From Aptenodytes patagonicus (Eukaryota > Chordata > Aves > Sphenisciformes > Spheniscidae), in the NCBI RefSeq assembly GCF_965638725.1, contig NW_027472023.1:1-64000 (forward strand): a stretch of DNA of 64,000 bases, read 5' to 3'. Position numbers and translations under genes: made by a program. Below, in pieces: positions 20,776 through 32,059 of the stretch. How positions within the stretch are numbered: position 1 is the stretch's first letter; each line of letters begins with the position of its first letter. The notes beneath the pieces are model-generated. The model saw only the letters and a program-made list of their open reading frames with translations, ran no database searches and was not told where the DNA came from.

Positions 20776-23700
20776 CTAAAGGAGCTCTTGGGCCTGCGGG
20801 TGGTCGTTGTGGCTCGCCGTCTTCCCGTGAACCTGTACTCGGTACACACAGGTGTACTCTGGGTTTCCCCAGTTGCTCTGCACCTGGAATTTGATGTAGC
20901 GAAAGGTCCTGGGAAGCTCCTTCTGTAAAGAAATGGGGGGAGCCATCATGACACAGGTGGCAAGAGCCACAGCACATCGCCGGAGCCCCCTCTACCCGTG
21001 CTCCCCTTGCCGAGGACCAAACAGCAGCCCTGACGAAGGAGGCAGCAAGGTCAACCAGATCCCCCTTTGCCAGGGCCACGGAGGAGCCCTCTGTGCCCAG
21101 AAAGCAAAGGCCTGGCCTCAGAGGCTTGCTGAGGGGGGCTGTGGAAACCGGAGGCCCTTTGCTGCCTGGGCTGCTGCGGGATGCGGGGAGAATCCCACTG
21201 CGGGGGGGGAGGGGGGGTGGGGAGACATCTGCCATCCTCCCTCCCGCCGTCTCCCCCGAGGGGGACTGTTTCCCTGCCTGGGCCCCTTCCCACTGCTGCT
21301 TTCTCTGCGCTACCCGAAGGAAAAGGAACGCCCTTGCAAAGGTGGGGCAGCTGCCTCGGTCAGCAGAGCAAAGCCCCATTTGCTCTCCTCTTGCCGTCTT
21401 CCCTGCAGGAGCAAGGAGCGTGGGAGAGCAGAGGCTGGCTGGGGTGATCCTCCGCACTCTTTCCTCCAAGGACTTGCAGACAACCCCGCCTTCTTCCCGG
21501 GCATCCTGCCCACAGCTCTTGCGGTACCTGCACATGGAATGTCTGAGCAATCTCCTTGTGCACGTCGTAGGTGAACGTTCCCAGGAGAGTTTCTGCCGCT
21601 GCCTCATCCACTCCCTCAAAGACAAGAGACAAAAGGAGCAGGTCAAGCTCGCACAGGGCATCAGAAAAAGGGCACGCCGAGGCCGAACCCGGGAACCCTT
21701 CCCCACCTCCCTCGGCTCTAGCGGTAGTCTAGCACAGCTTAGGCTGACTCTGGGTCAGGGTGCTTTCAGCACGTGCTCCAGGATCCTTGGCCATGAAGCA
21801 GAGAAGAAGCCCCCAGAGGCACAGAACCCCCACGTGGCCCCAGTGCCCCCCCAGGGGATGCAGTGCTCTGCAGCAGCCAGCCCCAGACACATGTCTGAGA
21901 GCAGCCGCCGAGAGAAGCACGTCTCTGGTACAGCTTTTCCCTGGGGCTGGCCCCCCCCCGAGAAGCACAAGGCAAAGACTTACAGAGACAGCAAACTCTT
22001 TGGGGGCACTGCTGACTTCCCCGGAAGGAGAGACTGCCTCCGAGATATGCCAGATGGTGAAAGCCGTTGGCCAGATTTGCTCAGGCAGCCGGACGACCAC
22101 GTGGCCCCGAGATCCTTGGAAAGCCCAGCAGCTGCCAGGGGCAATACGGGGCTGAAACCAGAAAGCCATGACCGTCAGCGGCAAGGCAGCCCAAGAGCCA
22201 ACAGAGCTGCCTGTTTGGCCAGAAGCAGAGACCTTGCCTTGCCTGTGGGCTGCGATCCTGCTCGTAAATGAGTACAAGTCGCTGGGCAGCAGGGCAATAT
22301 GGAAGTGTTTCTACAAAACCTCTGGGCTCCTCCAGCTTTCCCAAGCCAGCTCTGCTTTCTCAGAGCCTGCAGAGACAGGGCAGGTCTCCCCAGTGTACCT
22401 CACCCCATTGCCCTTCAAAGATTGCGCTGCAGCTGCACGGTCCAATGCAGACTGGGACCCTGCTTCAGACTTGGTAGACCAGATCAGGGCCGGGGCCCAG
22501 AGGAGCATCTCTCGCGGCTTCCGTGGCTCAGCAGCCCCCACCACTCCCACCCCCTCTGGAAAGGGACCCTCAGAGATGCGGTATGGCAGTGGGGCTGCCA
22601 AGGACAAACTGCAACCAAGGGTGGTGGGCAGGTCGCGGAAGCTGGGTTCAGCTCGGTCCCCCTCCTGATGGGAGGGCAGTGCTGTCAGGGATCGCAGGGG
22701 TCAGGAATGCGACGCAGCCTGCAGGGCTGAGCGATAGGGCCGGGCTGAAGGGAAGTGCTGTGCGCTTGGTCTGCCAATCCAAAAGCAAGGAGGTGAACCA
22801 CAAGTCAGGACTTCCCTTGTGATACCTGCAAGATTGCCTCTGGAGGGTTTGCAGAAGAGAAGCCGAACAGAGAAAGCCACCAGGTCATCTTGCCTTGCCC
22901 ACCATAACTCTTGGATGTCCTCTCCGCATCAATGGTGGCACCTGACATGAAGGAGGCCAGAGATTAGGAGTGGAAGCAGTGCATTAGGATGTATTTCTCA
23001 GGCTTGAAAGCAGAGCTTGGCAGACTTTGGGGGAGTGCCATACACAAATGGAGGGCAGCGAGACTTCCTGTCTGCATACCTATAGCTTCCAGAGCCCAGT
23101 CCGGCATCCGGACGTAGCCTTCAAGCACCTTCTTAATTGCCGCCTGGGTCAGCTGCAGAATTTCCTGGGGGGAAAAAAAAAAGGGAATGGCAGTGAACAC
23201 AAACACATGCACGGGCCGTTCCGCATGAACACCGAGTCCTAGCACAGAGCCAAGGAGCGCCTCTGTGTCAGAAAATGCAAGGCAAGACCCGTCGGCAAAG
23301 GTGCCGACTTTGAGAGTGCCAAGAGGAAGCAGCAGGAGGGAGGCCAGAAAGACAGCGAGGTCTCTGATCTGCCCCCAGCACCCTCACCTCTCTCTTCTCC
23401 TCTTGGACACCATGGCCTCCGAGGACCTCTCTCACTGCCTGAAGAATGGTTGCCCTCGCAGCAGACACCTGAGCCACCGTCTCCTTGAGCTCCCACGTCT
23501 TCTGCTCCAGCCAAGCCTGTGAGTTCCTGGAGGCAAAGGGAAAGCAGGTCTTGCCCAGCAGCTGCCCAGCCCCTGCAGGCAGGCTCCAAACACTGTGCAG
23601 AGAAGGGTCCCCGGGCCTTGGGTCAGCCCCCCGTCCCCCAGACCCTTTCCTTCCTCTGGTTTACAAATGGCTCCCTTCCACCACCGCGAGTAGCAGACGG

Positions 23701-24996
23701 GGAAGGTCAGAAGCCCTGGACGCAAGGCAAGTGAGTGCAGGCAGCACGAAGCCAGCTGAGACGGCTCCACAGAACACGTTCCCGGGCGAGAAAGCGCTCT
23801 TACCCCAGAGACTGCAGCTCCGTTTCAGAAAGCCCTGACGCCTCCTGCAAGACAAAGAGGGGGCGGGATGGACTCCTTAAGTAGCTTGTTGACTGCCAAA
23901 ATTGACACTTTGGAGAGACACTCCGCTGGAGCAAGCACGAGGAGCACTGCCAGGGCTCCCCAAAGGACACTCCCCTAGGGAGAGCTGGCAGAATGTCCTG
24001 CTGCTTCGAGTCACTTTGGAGAGACCCCGACACGAAGGTTGGGCTTTTTAACCAGCCACGTTCAGCAGAGCATCTTTCGGGTCTCCGTCTGCCCCCCCAG
24101 GCTCTCCGAGAGGGATGCAGGCAGCAAAGGCACCTTCTGCCAAAGTGCTCCGCGCTTCAGCCTGCCACCCTGCGGAGGTCACTTGGGAAGATCTGTCTCT
24201 GTGTTGAACGCCATCCAGGTGCTATGGAGACCGAAGGACGAACAGAAGTGCCCCCCCACCCCCCACCCCTCCCGCCTCAGCCGTGATGGGCATTTTTGAC
24301 CAGGCGTCCCATGTTCCCAGGGGAGGCAGGAGGGCAGAGCCACGGCCTTTACAGGCATTGGCTTCCCCACAGCAAGAGACACTTACCCGCAACGCTCCCT
24401 CTCCCCACACCGTTGAGCCCCAGCGGTAGACAGCAGCTGTGGGTCACATTGTCAAGAGATGGTTATTTTCCTCAGGAGCTGGTCCCTCTCCCCAGGACTG
24501 AGAGGACCATTTTTGGTCAGGGATACTCACCCGACAGGAGGGGAAGCAGCAGGAAAAGGAGCCTCAGGACCCTCCTGCCCTTCTGGCGGGTGTTGCATTG
24601 TCTAAAAGAGAGGGAACACTGTTGTTACCAAAGCCCAAGGTTGGGACACATATTTGCCAGGGATCCCTTTAGGAGCTCGCTTGCTACCAGGCTCCTGTGT
24701 GCTCAGCACTTGGGAAGGTCTGGCCCGTTGCACAGCACCCCTGGGACACAAAGTCCTCTGGCCTGACACCGGGGCAGCAGCCTGGCCCCGCTCGGCTCTT
24801 CCCAGAGAAGGGGCAGGGCCGTGCCCACAGACTGGGGTTGCTGGGCTGCCCGGCTGGAGGGCAGTAGGGCAAACAGCCCCCATGCTCTGGGGCTGCCTGC
24901 TCCTGCCAGGAAGCCAGGTGGCACACAAGGCTTCTGGCCTGATCCCTCTCTGCTTTCTAGGCCTTCCTGCACCCACCTGCCCAACCTGGCCGGCAT
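20776..24996 (-). CDS. SUN-domain protein gene (10 exons)
   Basis: SUN proteins sit in the inner nuclear membrane and bind KASH partners in the perinuclear space, forming LINC bridges. Exons read on the minus strand: 24,996-24,977 (ATG), 24,601-24,531, 24,436-24,387, 23,844-23,804, 23,516-23,388, 23,164-23,080, 22,941-22,826, 22,151-21,984, 21,614-21,528 and 20,922-20,776 (stop TAG). All have GT/AG borders. The protein has a short basic N-terminus and a membrane helix (VLRLLFLLLPLLS). A coiled-coil stretch (LEQKTWELKETVAQVSAAR) leads into a complete SUN domain: YVRMPDWALEAIG, PGSCWAFQGSRGHVVVRL, AVSPSGEVSSAPKEFAV, LLGTFTYD and SNWGNPEYTCVYRVQVHG. It is about 300 residues, fitting the short testis-type SUN3/SUN5/SPAG4 group; which member is not settled. 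One flaw: phase does not match between exons 4 (ending 23,804) and 5 (starting 23,516), so an exon was missed or one base is lost. AATAAA follows the stop near 20,765. It is found only in unit 1. Confidence 0.82.
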
Positions 24997-25104
24997 CTCC
25001 GCAACCCCAGCACGCTGGCCAGGCAGAGGGAAAAGCCTGCTCTCCTCCCGAGACCCAAGCACCTCTTCTCTAGGCATCCACTAGCTGCTGAAAGCGCTCT
25101 GCTT

Positions 25105-25200
25105 CGCGCTGCTGCCCAGCTCTGCAGTGTGGGGTTTTATGGAGGGCAGCAGGTTATGACCTCACAAGAGCCAACTGGTGGTGGCCATGATGACCTCAGA
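25105..25200 (-). promoter_or_regulatory. SUN gene promoter: TATA plus two CRE-like sites
   Basis: On the minus strand an ATAAAA box (25,140-25,135) stands about 140 bp before the ATG. It is preceded by two TGAGGTCA octamers (plus-strand TGACCTCA at 25,157-25,164 and 25,191-25,198), one base from the CRE consensus. A TATA box with nearby CRE-like sites is the arrangement of many spermatid genes controlled by CREM. The factor is inferred, the motifs are seen. Confidence 0.5.
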
Positions 25201-25904
25201 GGGGCTACCCAGGAGGGGGTTGCTGTGCCACCTGGGAGGGAGAAACCCTGTGGGTTAGCCCCTGCCCACACCTGCAGCTCCCAGAGACAAGGGGCCCAGA
25301 AGCACCTGGGAGCACAGAGAGCAGCACCTCCTTTGCCTACCCCGGCAAGCTACTGTGCCGTTACACACCTCCTCCTGTGCCAGGCGGTGGCATGCCCTGT
25401 GCTCCGGGCAGGAAGGTAGTTTTGTGAGAAGCTGGAGAGTTTTCACACTGAAGTAGATCAGGGAATTGCCTTTTTTGCACTCAGGCATTGCCAGCTGCTG
25501 ATGGCAGTGAACTGCGGTGAACTGCGGTGCTTCAGAAGAGGCTGTAGTTCCACGTGGCTTAGTCCAGAGGCAGTGCTGGTTTAAGCGCCCCCCCCTCAAA
25601 ACCCCGTGTGCAGGTGCTGCAGACAAGCCCAAAGACTCGGGCTTGTCCCTCGGCCCCACGCCAGGCTCCTCAGCCACCTCCCGGTGGTGCGGCAGCCTGC
25701 AAGGATTGAGCTGTGAGAGCGCTGTGCGCAGCCCCCCAGGGTGACTATCGGGGAGCTGGGCATGTGGGTACCGCACAGACCCCTGCGGGACTGGCCAAGG
25801 AGCATGCATACATACAGTCTACATGTCTGTAGATATGTCTTCGGTCTAACGGAAGATGCTAACAGTGCTAATGGAGGTGACTCTGTGCATCGTGGAAATA
25901 ATCA
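25201..25904. other. No gene seen upstream of the SUN gene
   Basis: About 700 bp between the SUN promoter and the shared repeat block. The sequence is GC-rich, with a repeated GTGAACTGCG at about 25,506-25,525. Open frames exist on both strands but carry no recognised domain or splice structure. Confidence 0.4.
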
Positions 25905-26165
25905 GCAGCCAGGCTGGCTCTCTCTCTCGAGTCGTGCTGCTGTCCTGGCCTCCCTCCCTGCCTCCCTGCCTCCCTGCCTCCCTCTTCCCAATGCTGGGGC
26001 CAGCCGCTGTCCCCAGGCCAGGAAGAGCTGCTGCAGGCACCCAGAGCGTTTCCTGGCAAGGCCTGTACCGCCTCCTCTGCCTCCCTGGCTGCCCAGGGAT
26101 GTTCCTTAGCCCACGGCCGTCTGGGCACCGAGGCAATGTGCTGCGCCTGGCGAGCAGCTGGGTGG
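25905..26165 (+). repeat. Shared block with CCTCCCTG minisatellite, copy in extra segment
   Basis: About 260 bp containing four to five CCTCCCTG units (25,948-25,984). The block recurs at 30,625-30,895 and 56,187-56,457, each time next to an inverted CR1. In the other two places it abuts the truncated integrase of the ERVL copy; here the left flank is the SUN region. Function unknown. Confidence 0.7.
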
Positions 26166-27134
26166 GGGCTTTATTAAAGATCATCTAGTCCAACCCCCCC
26201 CCCCCCGCCATGGACAGGGACAGCTTTCATTAGACCAGGTTGCTCAGAGCCCCATCCAGCCTGACCCTGAACACTTCCAGTGATGCCCACAACTTCTCTG
26301 GGCAACCTGTTCCACTGTCTCACCACCCTTATCGTAAAACATTTCTTCCTTATGTCCAAGCTAAACCTACCCTCTTTCAGTTTAAAACTGTTGCCCCTTG
26401 TCCTGGCACTACAGGCCTTGGTAAAAAGTCTCCCTCCATCTTTCTTCTAAGCCCCCTTTATATACGGAAAGGCCGCAGGAAGGTCTGCCCAGAGCCTTCT
26501 CTACTCCAGGCTGAACAACCCCAACTCTCTCAGCCTTTCTTCATAGCAGAGGTGTTCCAGACCTTGGATCACTTTTGCGGCCCTCCTCTGGACCCACTCT
26601 AAGAGGACCATGTCCTTCTTGGATTGGGGACCCCAGAGCTGGATGCAGTACTCCAGGTGGGGTCTCACCAGAGCGGCGTAGAGGGGGAGAATCCCCTCCC
26701 TCCACCTGCTGGCCACGCTTCTTTGGATGCAGCCCAGGATACGGTTGCCTTTCTAGGCTGCAAACACACATGACCACCTCATGTCCAATTTCTCATCCAC
26801 CAGGATCCTCAAGTCCTTCTCTGCAGGGCTGCTCTCAATCCATTTTGGCTCATGCGCAGTTTGCCCTTGGTGAAGCCATGTTGGCTGTCTGTAATCACCT
26901 CCCTGTCGTCAATATGTTTTTGACATGCCTTCCGGGAGGATGTGCTCCACAATCTTATCGGGCACAGATGTGTGGATGGGTCTGCAGCCCTCCGCAGGGG
27001 TGAGCCTCTGCAGGAGCATGGCAGATGTCTGCTTGCCCTCAGTCTGGCCCAGCACAGGAGCAGCCCAGGACGAAAGGGCCCGACCTGAGCTGATACTTCT
27101 CCACACTGTCGGCTTGCTACAAGAACTGGCCAGG
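26166..27134 (-). mobile_element. Inverted composite CR1, diverged copy
   Basis: Minus-strand CR1 with its 3' tail at the left (AAAGATCATCTAGTCCAACC in reverse), then the ORF2 end ([14 protein letters not shown]), a jump to an earlier RT segment ([10 protein letters not shown]), and a non-CR1 stretch at about 26,990-27,130. A poly-C run of 14 lies at about 26,196-26,210. The copy is more diverged from 30,896-31,890 than that one is from unit 2, so it belongs to an older duplicate. Confidence 0.75.
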
Positions 27135-27474
27135 GCTTCTCACACCAGCCCACCAGCGAACAGGCTGGGGGTGCACAAGAAGATGGGAGGGGGCACAGCC
27201 GGGACAGCTGACCCCAACTGACCAAAGGGCTATCCCCTACCATATGACGTCATGCTCAGCCATAAACCTAGGGGGGGGGAGGTTGGCGCAGCGGGAGGCC
27301 GCTGCTCGGGGACTGGCTGGGCATCAGTCGGTTGGTGGTGAGCAATTGTTTTCACTTGCATCACTTGTCTTTCTTGGGTTTTATTTCTCGCTCTTTGTTA
27401 TCTTCTTTTCCATTACTATAGTAGTATTAGTATTATTACTACTGCTATATTTCAATTATTAAACTGTTTTTGTC
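27135..27474 (+). mobile_element. Partial LTR, ERVL copy 1b
   Basis: Starts abruptly inside the LTR at the equivalent of 13,422 and keeps the CRE (27,245-27,252). It ends at TTTTTGTCT, after which about 240 bp of U5, the primer-binding site and leader are deleted (equivalent to 13,757-13,993). It cannot act as a provirus end. Confidence 0.8.
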
Positions 27475-27695
27475 TGGTTCATCTGTTCTCAATACTAGTT
27501 TATCTGATCTGCGCCATGCTGGGTTTTTTGCTGTACATGTTGAAGACTGGTGTTGGCTTTTGCAGTTTGCTGTGCTCTGTAGCGATTAGTGATGTTTTGC
27601 CTGGGAGATTTGTTATTAAAACAATGACCTTGAGCTTAATCTAGTATCTCTCATGGAGACAATTAACAGTTATACTTCTTCCTCTGAGAGGTTTT

Positions 27696-29089
27696 TTGGT
27701 GGAGGAGATACAGAATGGCACCTTCACTACCTTCTTCTGTGACGTTTTCTCCCTCGTTACAATAACTTTTCAGTATCTTGAACATCCTTGGGTAGTTAAA
27801 ATACTTCTATTGGTATTTCTTAGGAATATTGCTTTGGTTTTGTCTAAGGTTAACAAGCAATTTAGGAATATGACCCAGGCTCCGCAACAGGATGGTCATG
27901 GGTGGCAAGGCATGTGGGAGAATATGGGCAGGTATCTAGAGAACTTCTCACCTCCAATGGTGTGGAGCTTGACTCCCAAACAACTGCAGGGTCTTGATGC
28001 AGTGATAGAACATTTGGGGGAAAAAAAGAAAAATGCCGTGGCTATTCCAAAGAGGCACAACTTCCCACCCCGTGCTGGGCCCTGGCCAGCTTCTGCCAAA
28101 CACTGCTCGATGTTATGCAGCACCCTCAGGGAGAAGAGAGGGAAAACATACCAACAGACGCTATGGCTAAAGCAGACACTGTATCAGTCGCCCCTAGAAC
28201 TAAAAAGAACCAACGGAAGCGGAAGTCAACTCGTTTAGTAAGGGATGAAGAAGCTTCTCCTAAGAGGGAGCAGGAGAAAGAATCAGAAGAGGCAGCCTGT
28301 TCTGCAGCAGTGCAGTCACAAGAGCAGGAGGAGGAAGAGACTGAAAGCATAAATGAGACCGAAACCACCCCATCCCTATGCCTAAGTGAGCTGCGAGGTA
28401 TGCGAAAAGATTTTAGCCGTCAACCGGGTGAGCTAATTCTCAGCTGGTTACTCCGATGCTGAGATATTGGGGCCAGTAGTCAGGAATTAGAAGGTAAAGA
28501 AGCCCGGCAGCTGGGATCCTTGGCTAAGGATAAGGCCATTGGCAAAGGGATTGGAAAAAAGGCAGGAGTCCTCAGTCTTTGGCAGCGACTCCTGTCAAGT
28601 GTGAAGGACAGGTATCCCTTCAAGGAAGAACTTGCAAATTCCCAAAGCAAATGCACCACCTTTGAGGGAGGTATCCCGTATCTGAGGGAATTAGCCGTGG
28701 TGGAGGTGATCTGTAACAACCTGGATGATGGCCAGGTGTCCAAAGACCCGGATGAAATCCGGTGCACGTGGTCCATGTGGCGAAAGGTTGTACGAAATGC
28801 ACCGACGTCATATGCCCACACCCTGTCGATAATGAGCTGGACAGTCACGGAGGTACCAACTATAGATGGACTGGCCAGACAACTCCGAGAATACAAAGAT
28901 AATCTCGCTTCCTCCATGCGGGCCTGCGTCTCGGCTGCGAAGGAACTGACCCCAAAACTGTCCGAGCAAGCCGAGAAGGATAGGTCTTCCTCACGCACTC
29001 CAACCAAGGTCTCAGCAGCCTTTTTCTGTTCAAGGGAAAGGGTACCGGTGGCACACACCACGTGCAACCCTGTGGTTCTTCCTGCGTGA
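27696..29089 (+). pseudogene. gag of ERVL-type provirus, copy 1b
   Basis: The same three-piece gag as at 14,208, including the frameshift and the single TGA at 28,460-28,462. It differs from copy 1a at about half a dozen sites, several shared with unit 2 (for example the GAG codon in LSEQAEKD at about 28,964), so 1b and unit 2 are closer relatives. Confidence 0.7.
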
Positions 29090-29317
29090 CCAGGGGGAGG
29101 ACATGAGGAAGTGGGATGGTGAACCTACCTGGGGACTAGAAGCTCGGGTACAAGACCTGCAAGGAAAAACAACAGCCAGAAAGCATCCATCCAGGAAAAC
29201 TACTGCTCCAGTGTCTGTTGGGCAGGGTAGAAGGGCTGATCATACTTTTGACCCTGATGAAGGGACTTCTGTTTTGCAGTCACAACAATCAAGTAATGAA
29301 GACTCCGACGGCAAATA

Positions 29318-30620
29318 GAGGGGCCCTGCCTTTGGCCAGGCGGAGGAAAGGGACAACCGAGTTTACTGGACTGTGTGGATTCGATGGCCTGGCACATCAG
29401 CCCCACGGGAGTATAAAGCTCTAGTGGGCACCGGTGCACAGCGTACTCTAATACCATCAGATTACAAAGGGGCAGAATCCATCCGTATTTCTGGAGTGAT
29501 GGGAAGGTACCAAGGACTGTCTGTGTTGGGAGGCTGAGGTAAGCCTAACTGGGAATGAGTGGCAAAAGCATCCTATTGTGGCTGGTCCGGAGGCTTCATG
29601 TATCCTTGGCATAGACTACCTCAGGAGAGGGTATTGCAAGGACCCAGAAGGATACCGGTGGGCTTTTGGAACAGCTGCCTTGAATGTGGAGAAGACTAAA
29701 CAGCTGTCTAGCTTGGCCGGTCTCTCGTCTGTGGCGGGGTTGCTGTGGGTTAAAGAACAGCAGGTGCCAATTGCTACCATGCCAGTGCACTGGCAACAGT
29801 ATCACACCAGTCGAGACTCCCTGATTCCCATCCATAAGCTGATCCGGCAACCGGAGAGTCAAGGAGTGATCAGCAAGACTCATTCACCCTTCAACAGTGC
29901 CATACGGCCAGTGCAAAAATCTAACAGAGAGTGGAGGCTAACAGTGGACTATCGAGGCCTGAACGAAGTCACACCGCCGCTGAGTGCTGCCGTGCCAGAC
30001 ATGCTGGAACTTCAATACGAACTGGAGTCAAAGGCCGCCAAATGGTATGCAACAATTGATACCGCTAATGTGTTTTTCTCAATCCCTTTGGCGGCAGAGT
30101 GCAGGCCACAGTTTGCTTTCACGTGTGGGGGGGTATCCAGTACACCTGGAATCGACTGCCCCAGGGGTGGAAACACAGTCCTACCATTTGCCATGGATTG
30201 ATCCAGACTGCACTGGAACAAGGTGAAGCTCCCAAACACCTGCAGTATGTTGATGACATCATTGTGTGGGGCAACACAGCGGAGGAAGTGTTTGAAAAGG
30301 GGAAAAGAATAATCCAGACTCTTTGGAAACCTGGTTGCAAAGTTTTATGGCAGCACGGCACCCCTGAAAGAATTGAATCAGACAACGGGACTCATTACCG
30401 AAACAGCCTCATAAACACCTGGGCCAAGGAGCGTGGCACTGACTGGGTGTATCACATCCCCCATCATGCACCAGCCTATTATGCACCAGCTTCTGGGAGA
30501 ATTGAACGATATAATGGACTGTTAAAAACTACACTGAGAGCAGTGGGTGCTGGGACATTCAAGCATTGGGATAGACATGTAGCAGAAGCCACTTGGCTAG
30601 TTAATGCTAGAGGATGTGCC
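29318..30620 (+). pseudogene. Protease-RT-integrase relic with internal deletion, copy 1b
   Basis: The protease again has Gly instead of the catalytic Asp (29,427-29,429). Reverse transcriptase follows with LTVDYRGLNEVTPPL, YATIDTANVFFSIPLA, a frame change near 30,130, and the catalytic YVDD at 30,246-30,257. About 20 codons later the frame runs straight into integrase core sequence (SDNGTHYRNS, then YAPASGRIERYNGLLKTTL with the third catalytic residue). The RT thumb, RNase H and the integrase zinc domain are missing. The join keeps the frame, giving a 243-codon open frame at 30,099-30,830. Integrase ends at about 30,620 in the shared repeat block; no 3' LTR follows. Confidence 0.8.
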
Positions 30621-30624
30621 AGCC

Positions 30625-30895
30625 GACCTGGAGGCTGGCTCTCTCTCTCGAGTCGTGCTGCTGTCCTGGCCTCCCTCCCTGCCTCCCTGCCTCCCTGCCT
30701 CCCTCTTCCCAGTGCTGGGGCCAGCCGCTGTCCCCAGGCCAGGAAGAGCTGCTGCAGGCACCCAGAGCGCTTCCCGGCAAGGCCTGTACCGCCTCCTCTG
30801 CCTCCCTGGCTGCCCAGGGATGTTCCTTAGCCCACGGCCGTCTGGGCACCGAGGCAATGTGCTGCGCCTGGCGAGCAGCTGGGTGGGGGCTGCTC
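30625..30895 (+). repeat. Shared block with CCTCCCTG minisatellite, unit 1
   Basis: The same block as 25,905-26,165, with the minisatellite at about 30,669-30,706. It extends the open reading frame of the integrase relic by some 60 codons of low-complexity sequence that is not viral. Confidence 0.7.
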
Positions 30896-31890
30896 CAGCT
30901 CATAGAATCATAGAATGGTTTGGGTCAGAAGGGGACCTTTAAAGATCATCTAGTCCAACCCCCCTGCCATGGACAGGGACATCTCTCATTAGATCAGGTT
31001 GCTCAGAGCCCCATCCAGCCTGACCCTGAACCCTTTTCCAGCGATGGGGCATCCACAACTTCTCTGGGCAACCTGTTCCACTGTCTCACCACCCTTATCG
31101 TAAAACATTTCTTCCTTATGTCCAGGCTAAACCTACCCGCTTTCAGTTTAAAACCGTTGCCCCTTGTCCCGGCACTACAAGCCTTGGTAAAAAGTCTCCC
31201 TCCATCTTTCTTCTAAGCCCCCTTTATATACGGAAAGGCCGCAGGAAGGTCTGCCCAGAGCCTTCTCTACTCCAGGCTGAACAACCCCAACTCTCTCAGC
31301 CTTTCTTCATAGCAGAGGTGTTCCAGACCTTGGATCACTTTTGTGGCAATCCTCTGGACCCACTCTAAGAGGACCATGTCTTTCTTGGACTGGGGACCCC
31401 AGAGCTGGATGCTCCAGGTGGGGTCTCACCAGAGCGGAGTAGAGGGGGAGAATCCCCTCCCTCCACCTGCTGGCCACGCTTCTTTGGATGCAGCCCAGGA
31501 TACGATTGACTTTCTGGGATTGCAAGCGCACATGGCTGCCTCATGTCCAATTTCTCATCCACCAGGATCCCCATGTCCTTCTCCACAGGACTGCGCTCAA
31601 TCCATTTTGGCTCATGCGCAGTTTGCCCTTGGTGAAGCCATGTTGGCTGTCTGTAATCACCTCCCTGTCTTCAATATGTTCTGACATGCCTTCCGGGAGG
31701 ATGTGCTCCATGATCTTATTGGGCACGGGTGCGCTGGAGCGGTCTGCAGCCCTCCGCAGGGGTGAGCCTCTGCAGGAGCATGGCAGATGTCTGCTTGCCT
31801 TTAGGCTGGCCCAGCACAGGAGCAGCCCAGGACAAAAGGGCCCAACCTGAGCCGATCCTTCTCCAGACTGTCGGCTTGCTACGAGAACTG
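30896..31890 (-). mobile_element. Inverted composite CR1, unit 1
   Basis: A minus-strand CR1 beginning with its tail (CATAGAATCATAGAATGG at about 30,901). ORF2 end sequence follows ([21 protein letters not shown]), then an internal jump to the RT segment with [11 protein letters not shown]. The last 150 bp (about 31,735-31,885) are a separate low-copy sequence that recurs in plus orientation at 37,605-37,750. Confidence 0.8.
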
Positions 31891-31919
31891 TCCAGGGCCA
31901 GTTCTGCACCTCCTCATAG

Positions 31920-32039
31920 GACCCCCAGCTCTTCTACGGACTGCTGTTGTGTGTGCTGTGTGAGGAGACCTACACCCACCTGGCATATGCACTGGGAAAA
32001 ATCCTCCCCGTGGTCAGTGAGGGGCCGCTGCTCTTTTGA
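31920..32039 (+). CDS. Unrecognised terminal exon with polyA signal, unit 1
   Basis: An acceptor-like CTCCTCATAG is followed by 39 open codons ([18 protein letters not shown], then [19 protein letters not shown]), TGA at 32,037-32,039, and AATAAA at 32,053-32,058. The protein-like sequence and the well-placed polyadenylation signal suggest the last exon of a host gene whose other exons were lost when CR1 sequence and the duplication boundary were joined upstream. Unit 2 has the same exon but no AATAAA. I do not recognise the family. Confidence 0.35.
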   Translation, partial: DPQLFYGLLLCVLCEETYTHLAYALGKILPVVSEGPLLF

Positions 32040-32059
32040 CAGACGCCCCCCCAATAAAG

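Noticed and set aside
21093..22271. 392-codon plus-strand open frame
   Set aside because: It lies antisense to SUN exons and introns and has no domain. The minus-strand exons with splice signals explain the conservation better.
25948..25984. CRISPR-like repeat array
   Set aside because: Short CCTCCCTG units without spacers, in a vertebrate context: a minisatellite.
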